Shown here: one piece after another, positions 1 to 9,578 of the stretch
How the letters are laid out: the number at the start of each line of letters is the position of its first letter
Numbering within the stretch: the stretch's first letter is position 1
Assembly (NCBI GenBank): GCA_019925795.1
Contig: CM034300.1
Location: 30,491,591 to 30,555,590 of the forward strand
Source: Dendrobium chrysotoxum
Taxonomy: Eukaryota > Streptophyta > Magnoliopsida > Asparagales > Orchidaceae
Length of the DNA stretch: 64,000 bases
Direction of reading: 5' to 3'
Notes under the pieces: generated by a model
What the model saw: only the letters and a program-made list of their open reading frames with translations
The model's database searches: none
Told to the model about the DNA's origin: nothing
Translations under genes and position numbers: made by a program

Positions 1-143
1 AATACTCAAATCAAACTAACACTAAAGCTAAAATAGAAATCAGCAGAAAAAATAAAAACAACATAAAGCAAATAATCAAATCAAACAGCTAACTAACAGA
101 AACATAATAAAAAGGACAAATCAAAAATTAGTATTCATCAGAA

Positions 144-699
144 TCAAGCATTTATATCAATCACTCCTAATCTAGTCCTCAAAATACTAAATGAGTCAAA
201 GGCCAGTGGTTTAGTAAATATGTCAGCCAGCTGATTTTCAGTTGCTACATGATGTAGCTCAATATCCCCTTTTGTAACATGGTCTCTAATGAAGTGATGT
301 CTTATATCAATATGTTTGGTTCTAGAATGTTGGATTGGATTCTTAGAGATGCAGATGACACTACTATTATCACACATAACAGAAATTGTGCCCAAAGGTA
401 ATTTTAAATCCAAGACTTATTACTTCAACCAAATAACTTGGGCTACACAACTTCCTAAGGTAATGTACTCAGCTTTAGCAGTGGAAAGTGCAACTGAGTT
501 ATATTTTCTACTGGACTAGGAGAGTAAAGATTGTCCTATGAATTGACATGTTACAGAAGTGCTCTTTCTATCCACCCTACACCCTACCAAGTCAGAATCA
601 GAATATCCAATAATCTCAAAAGAGGTACTGTGCCTAGGGTACCAGATTCCTAGGTTTGGGGTCCCTAAAAGATATCTAAGAATTCTCTTAACAGTAGTC
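144..699 (-). pseudogene. copia-1 RNase H domain (degenerate)
   Basis: RNase H would degrade the RNA strand of the RNA/DNA hybrid during reverse transcription. The last 89 residues are open and hold the classic copia C-terminal signature: CDNSS, then HSRTKHIDIRHHFIRD, then the ATENQLADIFTKPL tail. Upstream, toward 700, the frame is broken, but stretches resembling SDLVG and AEYITLGS of the domain start can still be read. The domain directly follows RT, as expected for copia. Codon stops rule out a working enzyme. Confidence 0.9.
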
Positions 700-1740
700 A
701 GGTGGGACTCTTTAGGATCAGCCTAAAACCTAGCACAAAGATAAACACTAAACATGATATCAGGTCGGCTAATAGTCAGGTAAAGCAGTGATCCAATTAT
801 TCCTCTATACTTCTTCTAATCAATAGATTTTCCACTTGAATCCTTATCTAACTGAATAGAGGAGCTCATGGGACTGTTGATTGGCTTGGCTTTGTCCATT
901 TCATATTTCTTCAAAATATCCTTAGTTTATTTAGATTGATTGAGAAAGGTTCCATCATCCATTTGCCTTATGCTAAACCCCAAGAAGTTGGACAATTCTC
1001 CCATCATACTCATCTCAAACTCCTTACTCATTGTTTTAGAAAACTCATCACATAAATGTTTATCAGAAGATCCAAAAATTATATCATCAACATAGATCTG
1101 GACAATGAGTAAGTCATCCCCTATTCTCCTCAGAAAAAGGGTGGTGTCTATGCTCCCCTTAGCAAACTCTCTTTCTAATAGGAATGTGCTAAGCCTCTCA
1201 TACCAAGCTCTGGGTGCCTGTTTCAATCCATACAGGGCCTTTTTAATTTGTAAACATGATTTGGATATTAGGAACTCTCAAAACCTGGGGGTTATTCTAC
1301 AAAAACATCCTCTTTTATTACCCCATTTAAAAAGGCACTGTTGATATCCATTTGAAACAGCTTAAAACCCTTATAACAAGCAAAGGCTAGTAACACTCTA
1401 ATGGCTTCCAATCTAGATACAGGGCAAAGGTCTCCTCAAAATCAATCCCTTCAATCTAATTATACCCCTTAACCACCAATCTTGCCTTATTCCTAACCAC
1501 CACACAAGAATCATTCATCTTATTCTTAAAGACCCACTTGGTTCCCACTATACTTTTATTTCTAGGTCTTTCTACTAACTCCTAAACATTATTCCTTACA
1601 AATTGATTTAATTCTTCTTGCATAGCTAAGATCCAAAACTTATCAGAAAGGTCTTGATTGATGTTGGTGGGTTCAGTCATTGAGATAAAGGCAGAGTGGT
1701 TTACTTCCTTCCTAAGTCCATGCCTAGTCCTAACACCTTC
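700..1740 (-). pseudogene. copia-1 reverse transcriptase (degenerate)
   Basis: RNA-dependent DNA polymerase domain of the copia polyprotein. The catalytic YVDD box is intact at 1083-1094 within QIYVDDIIFGSSDKH, preceded by KQAPRAWYERL and followed by FLGFSIRQMDDGTFLNQSK. Further on, remnants of KKYRGIIGSLLYLT and SRPDIMFSV are seen. The N-terminal part, toward 1560, still shows NKARLV and GIDFEETF. Several in-frame stops and shifts separate these blocks, so the protein cannot be made. The same domain is partly kept in copia-2. Confidence 0.92.
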
Positions 1741-1761
1741 AGAAGGGTCTCCTAAGATCAG

Positions 1762-2771
1762 TTATTTAGGATGACTCGAAGAATATCTCCAATCTCTAGG
1801 CAGTTTGGTTTGAGGTTCTACCCTTTCCTCCAGATTTGCATTTTCAACCCCTTGGATAATCTCCTCTACCTCTTCTTCTTCCTCAACTCTAGTCAACTTA
1901 GGATCAGATTCATCAAACACCATATGAGTTGTATCTTCCACCATAAAATTCCTCTTATTGAACACCCTAAAGGATTTCCCCACACAAGAATAGCCTAAGA
2001 ACACTCCTTCATCAGATTTGGGGTCAAACTTTCTTAAGGATGATTTCTTATTGTTCAGAATGAAAACCTTACAGCCAAAGACATGAAGGTGGGACAAGTT
2101 TGGAGTTCTACCCTTAATGATCTCATAAGGTGTCTTGTTCAGATTTGATCTCACATTCACCCTATTCAACACATAACAGGCAGTGTTCATCGCTTCAGCC
2201 CAAAAGTATTTTGGAAGTGAATACTCAGCAAGTATGGTTGTAGTGGCTTCCACTAAGGTCCTGTTCTTTCTTTCAGCTACCCCGTTCTGCTGAGGGGTCC
2301 TAGTAGCTAAAAAATTGTGACTAATCCCTTGCTCATCACAGAAAGTTCCAAACTTCACATTTTCAAACTCTCCACCATGATCACTATGAATAGTCAAGAT
2401 TTCACAACCTAACTTCCTCTGAATCCAAGTGGAGAATACTTAAATTCATTAAATGACTCAGATTTATGTGACAAGAATTTAATTCAAGTGAATCTCGAGT
2501 AATCATCAACAATCACAAAACTATAGACTTTCCCCTCTAAGCTGGCAGTGCTAATGGGTCCAAAGAGATCCATGTGAAGGACTTCTAAAGGTCTAGAGGT
2601 GCTAATGTCCTTAACAGAGTGAAAGGAGGACTGGACTTGCTGCCCTAATTGACAGGCATCACACAGGTGGTCCTTAGTGAACTTAAGCTTAGGGACACCT
2701 CTAACTAAGTCCTTTTGGGTGACTCTCTTAAGGGTTTTCATACTGGCATGACACAATCTCCTATGCCACAA
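1762..2771 (-). pseudogene. copia-1 integrase with GAG-pre-integrase zinc domain
   Basis: Integrase would insert the cDNA into the host chromosome. The zinc-binding HHCC region is read at 2771-2620 as WHRRLCHAS followed by CDACQLG. The catalytic core shows the first Asp in HMDLFGP, the second in IHSDHGGEF and the Glu in QQNGVAERKNR, so the DDE triad is present. A broken stretch at 2400-2483 separates the first Asp from the rest. After the core comes the usual GYSCVGKSFRVFN block and an acidic tail. The longest open part is 211 codons (2397-1762). Confidence 0.94.
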
Positions 2772-2876
2772 CCAAGACTCATTAGCAGCAGTTTTTAAGC
2801 AAATTGAATTTTCAGCTTTAATGCAACTTACATCTAGCTTGTAGACATTGTTTATCCTTTATCCCTGCAAAACAAT

Positions 2877-3188
2877 TTAATCATTGAAGCTTAAAATGCA
2901 GTAAGTGGGCAGGAATTTGATGTTGTATCCTTTTTCACAGAGTTGACTGATGCTCAGCAAGTTGTGTTTCAATCCATCTACAAGCAAAATATTGTCAATC
3001 ATAAAATTCTTTGAATCACCAATTATACCTGAACCTACCACCCTCCTGGTGGTGTTTTCTCCAAGTGTAACCTTGCCCCCAGCCCTGGCCTCCAGCGAAA
3101 TGAACTGATTTGTATCTCCAGTCATGTGTCTTGAATATCCGCTGTCTAGATACCACATGCTCTCACGAGGTCTTGTGTGAGAGCACAC
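2877..3188 (-). pseudogene. copia-1 aspartic protease
   Basis: Retropepsin that would cut the polyprotein. The active-site motif is read as WYLDSGYSRHMTGD, so the catalytic Asp, Ser and Gly are kept, but the usual Cys three residues later is Tyr. Downstream, VTLGENTTRRVVGSG and LLVDGLKHNLLSISQL match the flap and C-terminal half of copia proteases. The open stretch is 103 codons and lies between the coiled-coil segment and integrase, as expected. copia-2 keeps the Cys (DSGCSRYM). Confidence 0.92.
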
Positions 3189-3307
3189 CTAAAAAATCAT
3201 CAAATGTTAGATTTAGGAACCCAAACAGGTTTAGGTTCCTTCTTATGAAAAGAAGAATGCAATGCATGTGTGCTGTGCTGTGAAATAGGCAATTTGGGCC
3301 TCCACAC

Positions 3308-3961
3308 CTAATGTGTACTACAGTGAACAGTACAGGTGCGAGAAATATGTCCTAACATGCCACAGAAAAAATATCTAACACCAGGAAAAGGGTTAACTAA
3401 TCTACGTGGGTGATAGTGCCTCTTCCTAGGTTTGTATGAAACATGCTTTGATGATTTTGAAACATATTCTATAAAAGGTGGAGGTGCATAAAACTGTGAA
3501 AATATAGGAGGTGTTTCATTTTTCTCAAAAGCACTAATTTTAACTTTCAAAAATTCATTTTTTTTCTTTAAACTTGCAATTTCAAATTTCAAAGCACCAT
3601 TGCTACTCTCCACTTCACATCCCAGATTGTCTAATTCTTTAAAAGCTCTTTTTAAATCAACATGTGAGGTTTTCAATGAATCATGCTCAGTAACTAAATT
3701 AGAATATTTTGTGTTTAATTCATCAAACTCATCAAGTAAAGACATGTGATCACATTCAATAGTAGAATTATCTTTAATCAAAATTTCATGCTCTTTTTGT
3801 AAGTTCAGAAATTCTAGTTTCAGGGTAGCATGAGTTTTCTTAAGCTTCCTATACGATGCATGAATTTTTTCAGATATTTTAAATAATTGATCGTAAGAAA
3901 GCTCATATACCTCTTCCTGGTCAGACTGACCATGATGATCATCAGCCATCAGACAAAAATT
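3308..3961 (-). pseudogene. copia-1 coiled-coil segment with second zinc knuckle
   Basis: About 213 open codons, rich in Lys, Glu and Leu, with heptad-like spacing across KLKKTHATLKLEFLNLQKE and later blocks. This strongly suggests a coiled coil. Near the C-terminus is a basic stretch (KPRKRHYHPRRLV) and a CCHC-type knuckle whose first Cys has become Tyr (YFFCGMLGHISRTC). The copia-2 copy has the intact CFSCGMLGHISHTC. SIRE-like elements carry such a segment between gag and protease. Its exact role is unknown to me; self-association of the capsid protein and RNA binding are reasonable guesses. Confidence 0.75.
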
Positions 3962-5010
3962 TGTTTCTTCCTCTTTAGCTTCAGTCTCAGAGGGGTCAGA
4001 TGCAGAATATGCCTAGAACGCCTTCTAAATCCGCTTCTTGTCCTTTCTAAACTTATGTTTCTCCTCACCCTTCTCCTTGCTTGGGTGAGCTTTAAGTGTA
4101 GAACAATCAGCCATAATGTGTCCAGGATTCCTGCATTCAAAATAGACAGTTTCAATGAACCTTTAAAATTTTTGCTGGACTTACCCTTGTCCCACTTCTA
4201 AAAGTTCTTATGTTTCTTCCTTAGAAAGCTTTTGAATTGCCTAGTGATCAAGACAACGTCATCGCCATCACACCCGGAAGAACTAGTATCACTCTCGTTG
4301 GCCTTCAGTGCCACTATTTTCACCTTCTTCTTCTCATCTGCATCAAGCTGTCTTTGGTTCACCCCTTGCTTATAAGCAATGAGTGATCCAAGTAAGCTAT
4401 CAATAGAGTAAGTATTCAAATCTTTAGATTCAGTGATTGCAGTTATCTTAGTATCATACAAAGAAGGTAAACATCTAAGAATTTTGTTCACTCTTTCATA
4501 GTTTGTAAGTTTTCTACCTAAGGCATGCAAAGAGGTGACAATTTGAGTGAACCTTATATACATTTCAGAAATGGATTCAGTAGGTTTCATGCGAATAAAT
4601 TCATAGTCATGAAGCAATATGTTTAACCTAGCCTTTTTGACTTCAATTATACCCTCATAAGTGATGCACAATCTATCCCAAATCTCTTTGCCAATTGTAC
4701 AAATAGAAACACGCATGTAATCCTCATATTTTAAAGCACAGAAAAAATAGTTCAAGCATTTGGCATTCAATTATGCTAAATCACGATCATCAAAAGTCCA
4801 ATCAATAAAGGGCAGTTTAGTTTTCATATTGTTAATCATTCTAAAAGGTGGTTCGTATCCATCCTTAACAAGCATCCACATACGATAATCAATTGATTGA
4901 AGAAAAGTGGACATGCGAGTTTTCCAAAAATATAAAGATATGTTATCAAATAATGGCGGTGGTGTAATTGAATAACCTTCAGTTGTATTACGATTACCAA
5001 AGTTAGCCAT
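3962..5010 (-). pseudogene. copia-1 gag (UBN2-type) with first zinc knuckle
   Basis: Capsid/nucleocapsid protein. The ATG at 5010 opens MANFGNRNTTEG, the usual position a few dozen bases after the primer site. The body (FWKTRMSTFLQS, KEIWDRL, YEGIIEVKKARLNIL, LPSLYDTKITAI) matches plant copia gag. A TAA at 4771-4773 breaks the frame after 79 codons. The same frame then runs to about 4198. The zinc knuckle near 4130 reads YFECRNPGHIMADC, with Tyr in place of the first Cys. Two more stops follow before the coiled-coil part. Confidence 0.9.
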
Positions 5011-5054
5011 GGATCAAATTCAAAATTTTTTCAAAACAAGATTTTATGAATCCC

Positions 5055-5066
5055 GCTCTGATACCA
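5055..5066 (-). other. copia-1 primer-binding site (tRNA-iMet)
   Basis: On the minus strand the 12 bases read TGGTATCAGAGC, the classic sequence complementary to the 3' end of plant initiator Met tRNA. It sits 2 bases inside the internal edge of the LTR, the standard spacing, and fixes both the strand and the LTR boundary at 5069. Confidence 0.95.
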
Positions 5067-5068
5067 CT

Positions 5069-6220
5069 TGAAAGTTCGATAAGGATGTTAAGCCCTGATG
5101 AACTAGTCCCGAGGCTAACCAAGAGGGGGGGGGGTGAATTGGTTATTTAAAAATTCAAGAGTGATAGTAAAAATCTTTTCGATGATTTGCAGCAAAAATA
5201 AGTAAAACATATAAATGAAAAGATCAAACACAAATTTCACCCAAGCAAATAATTACAGAAAACTAAAGTGCAGAAAGTAATTAGAAAGAACACAACAGTT
5301 TTTTATAGTGGTTCGGTTAACTTGACCTATGTCCACTCTCTGGAGCCTCCACTCCGGGTATTATACTAAACCAAAGTGACTCTCCTTCTGCTCCCACAGC
5401 AAGGCGGAGAAGCCTGTACAAAAACTCCTTTCCACCGACACGGTGAGGCAGAGAACCTAACCTCCTTTCGCTTCCTCCTGAAACATGCAGAGAACCTCGG
5501 ACTCCTTTCGCTTTCTCCTGAAGCAGGCAGAGAACCTGAACTCCTTTCTCTTCCTCCTGAAGCGGGCAGAGAACCCGGATCTTCTTACGAATGATCCTCT
5601 CACAAAGAACACCAACTAGACGAGAGACGACGAACGGAGAAGATGACTCTGATCCTTGCTTGGAGTAACCTTTGTGAATCCCTCACAAACTCCCCCTCAC
5701 AATATCCTCTCTCTCTCTCTCTCTAGGGTTTGTCTTGAAAGGAAAGTGGTAAAAGATTTTTCTTATTGAAAGAAAAAGATCTTTTATAGGAGGGCTCAAA
5801 AGTTGCCCTAAATCTTAATTGGTCAGCTTAGATCGTCCTGTACGATCTACTCAAAATCAGCTATTTTAGCCTGGACGATCTGGCTCTTCTGGACGATCAG
5901 TGGAAAAAATTATTCAGATCGTCCCGTATGATTCTACGATCGTCCGGGACAATTAGTGTAAATTCAAGAATTTCATCCAGAAGACCGCTCTGGTCGTCCA
6001 GAGAAACTTGTACTGAATGACCCAAAAATGTCTTGATCGTCCAGGACAATACGGATATCATCCTGTTCGATTAGTTCAAAATGTGCCCAAATCATCCTGA
6101 TCACTACTCTGGACGTACAGCTGAAACACACTAGACGATCATGATTGTTCAGGACGATCCTGCGATCGTCCAGGACAATATCAAAACATGTTTGCCATTA
6201 TCAAAACCAGATTTGCAACA
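5069..6220 (-). repeat. LTR1: 5' LTR of copia-1 (1152 bp)
   Basis: Begins TG and ends CA on the plus strand, and lies next to the primer site. It shares its whole frame with LTR3 (33564-35328) and solo LTR4 (44135-45955) but is about 600 bp shorter. The missing part corresponds to the middle of the palindrome-rich U3. Internal features on the plus strand are: the conserved block TTTATAGTGGTTCGG near 5305; three 39-40-bp tandem units at about 5463-5580; a CT microsatellite at about 5707-5725; and palindromic sites such as GATCGTCCTGTACGATC at 5831-5847. Confidence 0.95.
5781..5789 (-). promoter_or_regulatory. Putative TATA box of copia-1 LTR
   Basis: Minus-strand CTATAAAAG. It lies inside the LTR with the palindrome-rich U3 upstream of it (higher plus coordinates) and the CT/GA microsatellite and tandem units downstream, so transcription probably starts about 30 bp further left, near 5755. 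The matching site is weaker in LTR3 (near 34290, CTTTAAAAG) and altered in LTR4. No transcript data are available here. Confidence 0.55.
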
Positions 6221-6562
6221 AGAGATTTATCTCAAATAAGTAGATTTAAAGATACTCAAATGGGAGGTTTCTCTCAAACAAGTAGATTTAAGTGGTTAGA
6301 CTAGGATAATTCTAAGGATCATATTACCCAATCAACCAAAATTCAAAAGGAAAATATGTCACAGGGAAACTTATAGTAATCCTTGAGAACAAGTAGACAA
6401 TTTGAAGCATACATTAGGGAATATAAAATTCATTAGTTTTAGTATAATTCTCCCAATAAAATCTTAGCATTTTGGCCAAATTTGTTGCAAAACATCAATA
6501 GATTCTTATAATTTACATTTAAGAACTTATTTTATTTATTTAAAACCACTATTACAATACTA
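6221..6562 (-). other. Non-coding tail of Tat-1 downstream of integrase
   Basis: AT-rich sequence between the copia-1 LTR and the Tat-1 integrase end, with no coding signal. It contains a short direct repeat (TCTCAAATAAGTAGATTTA-like) at about 6231 and 6273. Its position fits the 3' untranslated region of Tat-1. No LTR of Tat-1 was recognised. Confidence 0.5.
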
Positions 6563-7800
6563 TCAATCATAGTATCTTTTGAGATAACATCTATTTACAA
6601 GCAACATAGAACAATATCCTTCATAATCTACTAACTGGTAGGATCCTCCTTGATAAACTTTCTCCATCATAAATGAGCCTTCCCACATCGGTTCAAATTT
6701 ACCTCCCATCTTATGATGAGCCAAAATGAGTATTCTTAGAAAAAATTCCAATTCTCATACTTGGAAGGTTGTTGGTCAAACCATTTTTTCATATGCTTGG
6801 ATTATATGCACTTAATACAACTCAAGGATTTTTTAAGCTTGCAATAGCTTCTTTTCAAAACCTTCAAGTTCTTCTAACTAAAGTTTGGCATTCTCTGAGG
6901 TTATTCTATAGTTTACTACTATTTTGAGAGATGGAAGTTATACCTTAAGAGTGAGAACTGACTATACTCCAAATACTAAAATGAATGGTGTAGATTGAAT
7001 AGGAGTTTTATATGTGGTTCAATATGCCCATAAAGTTTCTCTAACTCTTCATGCCATTGATGCTTATTATCATCTAAGATTTTCCTTAGATATTGCACCA
7101 ACATTTCATTGAAGGCCTCAACCAATCAATTTGCCTGAGGGTAATTAATGGTTAAGTATCTCTAATAGATTGTATGAACTTATTTTAGTTCTTCTAAATG
7201 ATTGAACATTATAAGGTATGATTTGATCAGGAACACCAAATTGATATATAATATGGACTTTAAAAAAATTTAATACATGATGTGCTTTAGCTTCCCTTAA
7301 TAGAACTCCCTCTTCCTACTTTGAGAAGTAATCAATTATTATAAGAATAAACCTATGACCCCTAGAGGATAGTGGATCAATCATACCAATGATATCTATA
7401 CACCATCTTTTAAAAGGCAAAGAAAAAATATTTGGATATAATAAATTTGAAGGTTGATGTATCACTACATCGTGCACCTAACACTGATGACATCGACGTG
7501 TAACATTCATACAATCTTCAATCATTGATGGCCAATAATATCCCATCCTCTTAATCTTTAATTTCATTTTAAGTCCAGACTAATGGGAACTATACAATCT
7601 AGCATGGACTTCCTCTACTATTTTATGAGCTTCTATTTTACTAAAATAGCATAGCCATATCTAATCAAATGATCTTCAATATAGGGTGCCATTGACTATA
7701 AAATATGATAAGGATCATCTTTGAATTTTGTCTATAATATATTTATCTTGAGGGAGCTTGCTTTCTCATAAGTGGCTAATGAAAGGTTATCTCCTATCTA
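6563..7800 (-). pseudogene. Tat-1 (Ty3/gypsy, Tat lineage) integrase, degenerate
   Basis: The C-terminal 62 codons (6751-6563) read KMGGKFEPMWEGSFMMEKV, then GGSYQLVDYEG and LKRYYD, the typical end of a Tat-lineage integrase. Upstream, across many stops and shifts, the zinc-domain Cys pair is seen as RRCHQC near 7485. The core start is read as CIDIIGMI, with SSRGHRFILIIIDYFSK following near 7350 and FKVHIIYQFGVP near 7250. This is therefore an old integrase pseudogene. It is the distal end of the same element whose RT lies at 35329-35997. Confidence 0.88.
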
Positions 7801-9002
7801 CCACTTCATCATCTATGATAAAAATAATCTTGACCTCAAGTTAGGATTTTTATTTATATATTCCAAATCAATGGGTGACCAAATTTTACAAACTTATACC
7901 TCAAAATAAAATATTCTTATGGATAAGTTAAATCCTTAGTGAGCTTTGTGAGGGTGTACCTTAGAATTTCTTCCTTGTGGTATTTAATATAAACTCAAAT
8001 TTGAAATATGCTTAAGGAGCTTCATTGTATATTGGAGATATGGAATCAGATTTTTCTTTAATATTTTGTAGATCACCACAACCTAGTTGATGACTAGCTA
8101 TGAATCTCTAAAGATTTTAGTTTATTTAATCTCATTTAGAATGGTTGAATCTAATCTTATAATTAGTGCCTCATACATAGCTTTATTATTCAGACATGGT
8201 TTTGATAGATGGTAAGATTAATATAACAAGCATTTATCTAAAGTGATTAACACTATACCAATTCTTGATTTCCTAGAGGAATTTTTTCATGGTCCCTTAT
8301 TTTTTTGATAGGATGTAGCACTATTAAAGTAAAACTCCTAGGTTATTCTTTTCTTTACATATAAGTTTATGATATGCTCATAAGGTAGTTCATCTTTTAA
8401 TGGAAAATTTGCTGAAACTCGGTGATCAGCTACATGGAAATCTACCATGGCTTATCCTTTTATAGCATGCAGGAAAATAATTATGATATCAAGTATAATA
8501 GAATAATCAACCACCACCTTAACCTTCTGATAATGTTAGATGGGTTATCAGATACTTTAACTGGTTTACTCTTGAAATTAGATTGACTTTATGAGATAAC
8601 ATGTAATGCCTTAACTTTTGAGCGGTGAATATCAAGGTTTAATAATGCATCTCAATCAGAGGATAATTCATTTTCATTGGAAGCAACCATCTACTCAAGT
8701 AATAAAGTAAATTCTCTTTTCCTTTCTCATTAACTTGAGCTAATAAGGTGCTAAGAGATTCACTTAAAGCTATTATATATAAAATTAATGACTTCCTAGG
8801 GATAGGGGCAGCCAAAATTAGAGGTCTCATTAGATATTATTTTATACTTTTAAAAACCTTCTGATATTTATCATCCCCTTGAAAACGAACATCTTTCTTG
8901 CATAAGGATACGAATGATTGATATCTTTTGATAATTTTTATAAAAGCCTCCTAAGATATGGTAATCAACCTTAGAAAGATCTTAATTGAGTGAGACTTTT
9001 AT
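7801..9002 (-). pseudogene. Tat-1 end of RT and RNase H, degenerate
   Basis: Minus-strand fragments in shifting frames match the Tat connection and RNase H. They include QLRSF near the copia-2 insertion point, RPLILAAPIPRKSLILYI and LLAQVNEKGKENLLYYLSR at 8830-8690, KVKALHVIS and SRVNQLKYL near 8550, and SSTRLW/VINQ-type RNase H remnants near 8080. The left edge of copia-2 (9003) cuts the coding sequence. The preceding codons are found at the other side of copia-2, ending in KVILEKPPQ at 35329. The two flanks join in order, which shows copia-2 landed in this gene. Confidence 0.88.
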
Positions 9003-9578
9003 TGAAAGTTTGATAGGGATGTTATGCCCTGATGAACTAGTCCCGAGGCCAACCAAGAGGGGGGTGAATTGGTTATTTTAAAAATTCGTGAGCAACAGGA
9101 AAGATCTTTTCAATAATTTACAGTAGAAACAAGTAAACACAGAAATGAAAAGATCAACTACAGATTTCACCCAAGCTGATAATAATAGAAAAGTAAAGTG
9201 CAGAAAATAATCAGAAAGATGACACCAAATTTTATAGTGGTTCGATCAACTTGACCTACGTCCACTCCCCGGAGCCTCCCCTCCGGGTATTACACTAACA
9301 CAAAAGTGACTCTCCTTCTGCTCCCACAGTAAGACAGAGAAGCCTATATAAAACACCTTTCCACCAACCCAGTGAGGCAGAGAACCTGTACTCCTTTCAC
9401 TTCCTCCTGAAGCAGGCAGAGAACCCAGACTCCTTTCGCTTCCTCCTAAAGCAGGCAGAGAACTTGAACTCATTCCACTTCCTCCTGAAGCAGGTAGAGA
9501 ATCCGGATCTTCTTGCGAACAATCCTCGCACAGAAAATACCGATAAGACTAGAGATGATTAATGAACAAGATAACTCT
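9003..9578 (-). repeat. LTR2: truncated 3' LTR of copia-2
   Basis: Starts TGAAAGTTTGATAGGGATG and matches the first about 575 bp of LTR3, including the TTTATAGTGGTTCGA block, the 39-bp tandem units and the AGACTAGAGATGA stretch. The match stops at about 9578, in the middle of the LTR, where Ogre LTR sequence begins. Because the Tat-1 coding sequence continues from here to the far side of LTR3, I take this as the outer end of the copia-2 3' LTR. Immediate flanks (TTTAT left, TCTTT right of LTR3) do not form a clear duplication. Confidence 0.82.

Larger units (their letters stand above)
1..6220 (-). mobile_element. copia-1: Ty1/copia (SIRE/Maximus-like) retrotransposon, 3' LTR outside window
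   Basis: Reading leftward on the minus strand, the order is 5' LTR, initiator-Met primer site, gag, coiled coil with a second zinc knuckle, protease, integrase, RT and RNase H. This protease-integrase-RT-RNase H order defines Ty1/copia. The coiled-coil stretch after the first zinc knuckle, opening with FCLMAD, is what I know from the SIRE/Maximus lineage, so the lineage call is an inference. Bases 1-143 are A-rich non-coding sequence after RNase H, where the polypurine tract region should begin. All domains carry stops or frameshifts, so the copy is inactive. It lies just downstream of the Tat-1 integrase end, so Tat-1 was probably its target. Confidence 0.93.

Noticed and set aside
8998..9007. 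Target duplication for copia-2 (TTTAT versus TCTTT)
   Set aside because: Only some bases agree between the flank of LTR2 and that of LTR3, so I do not claim a duplication. The insertion is argued from Tat-1 gene continuity instead.
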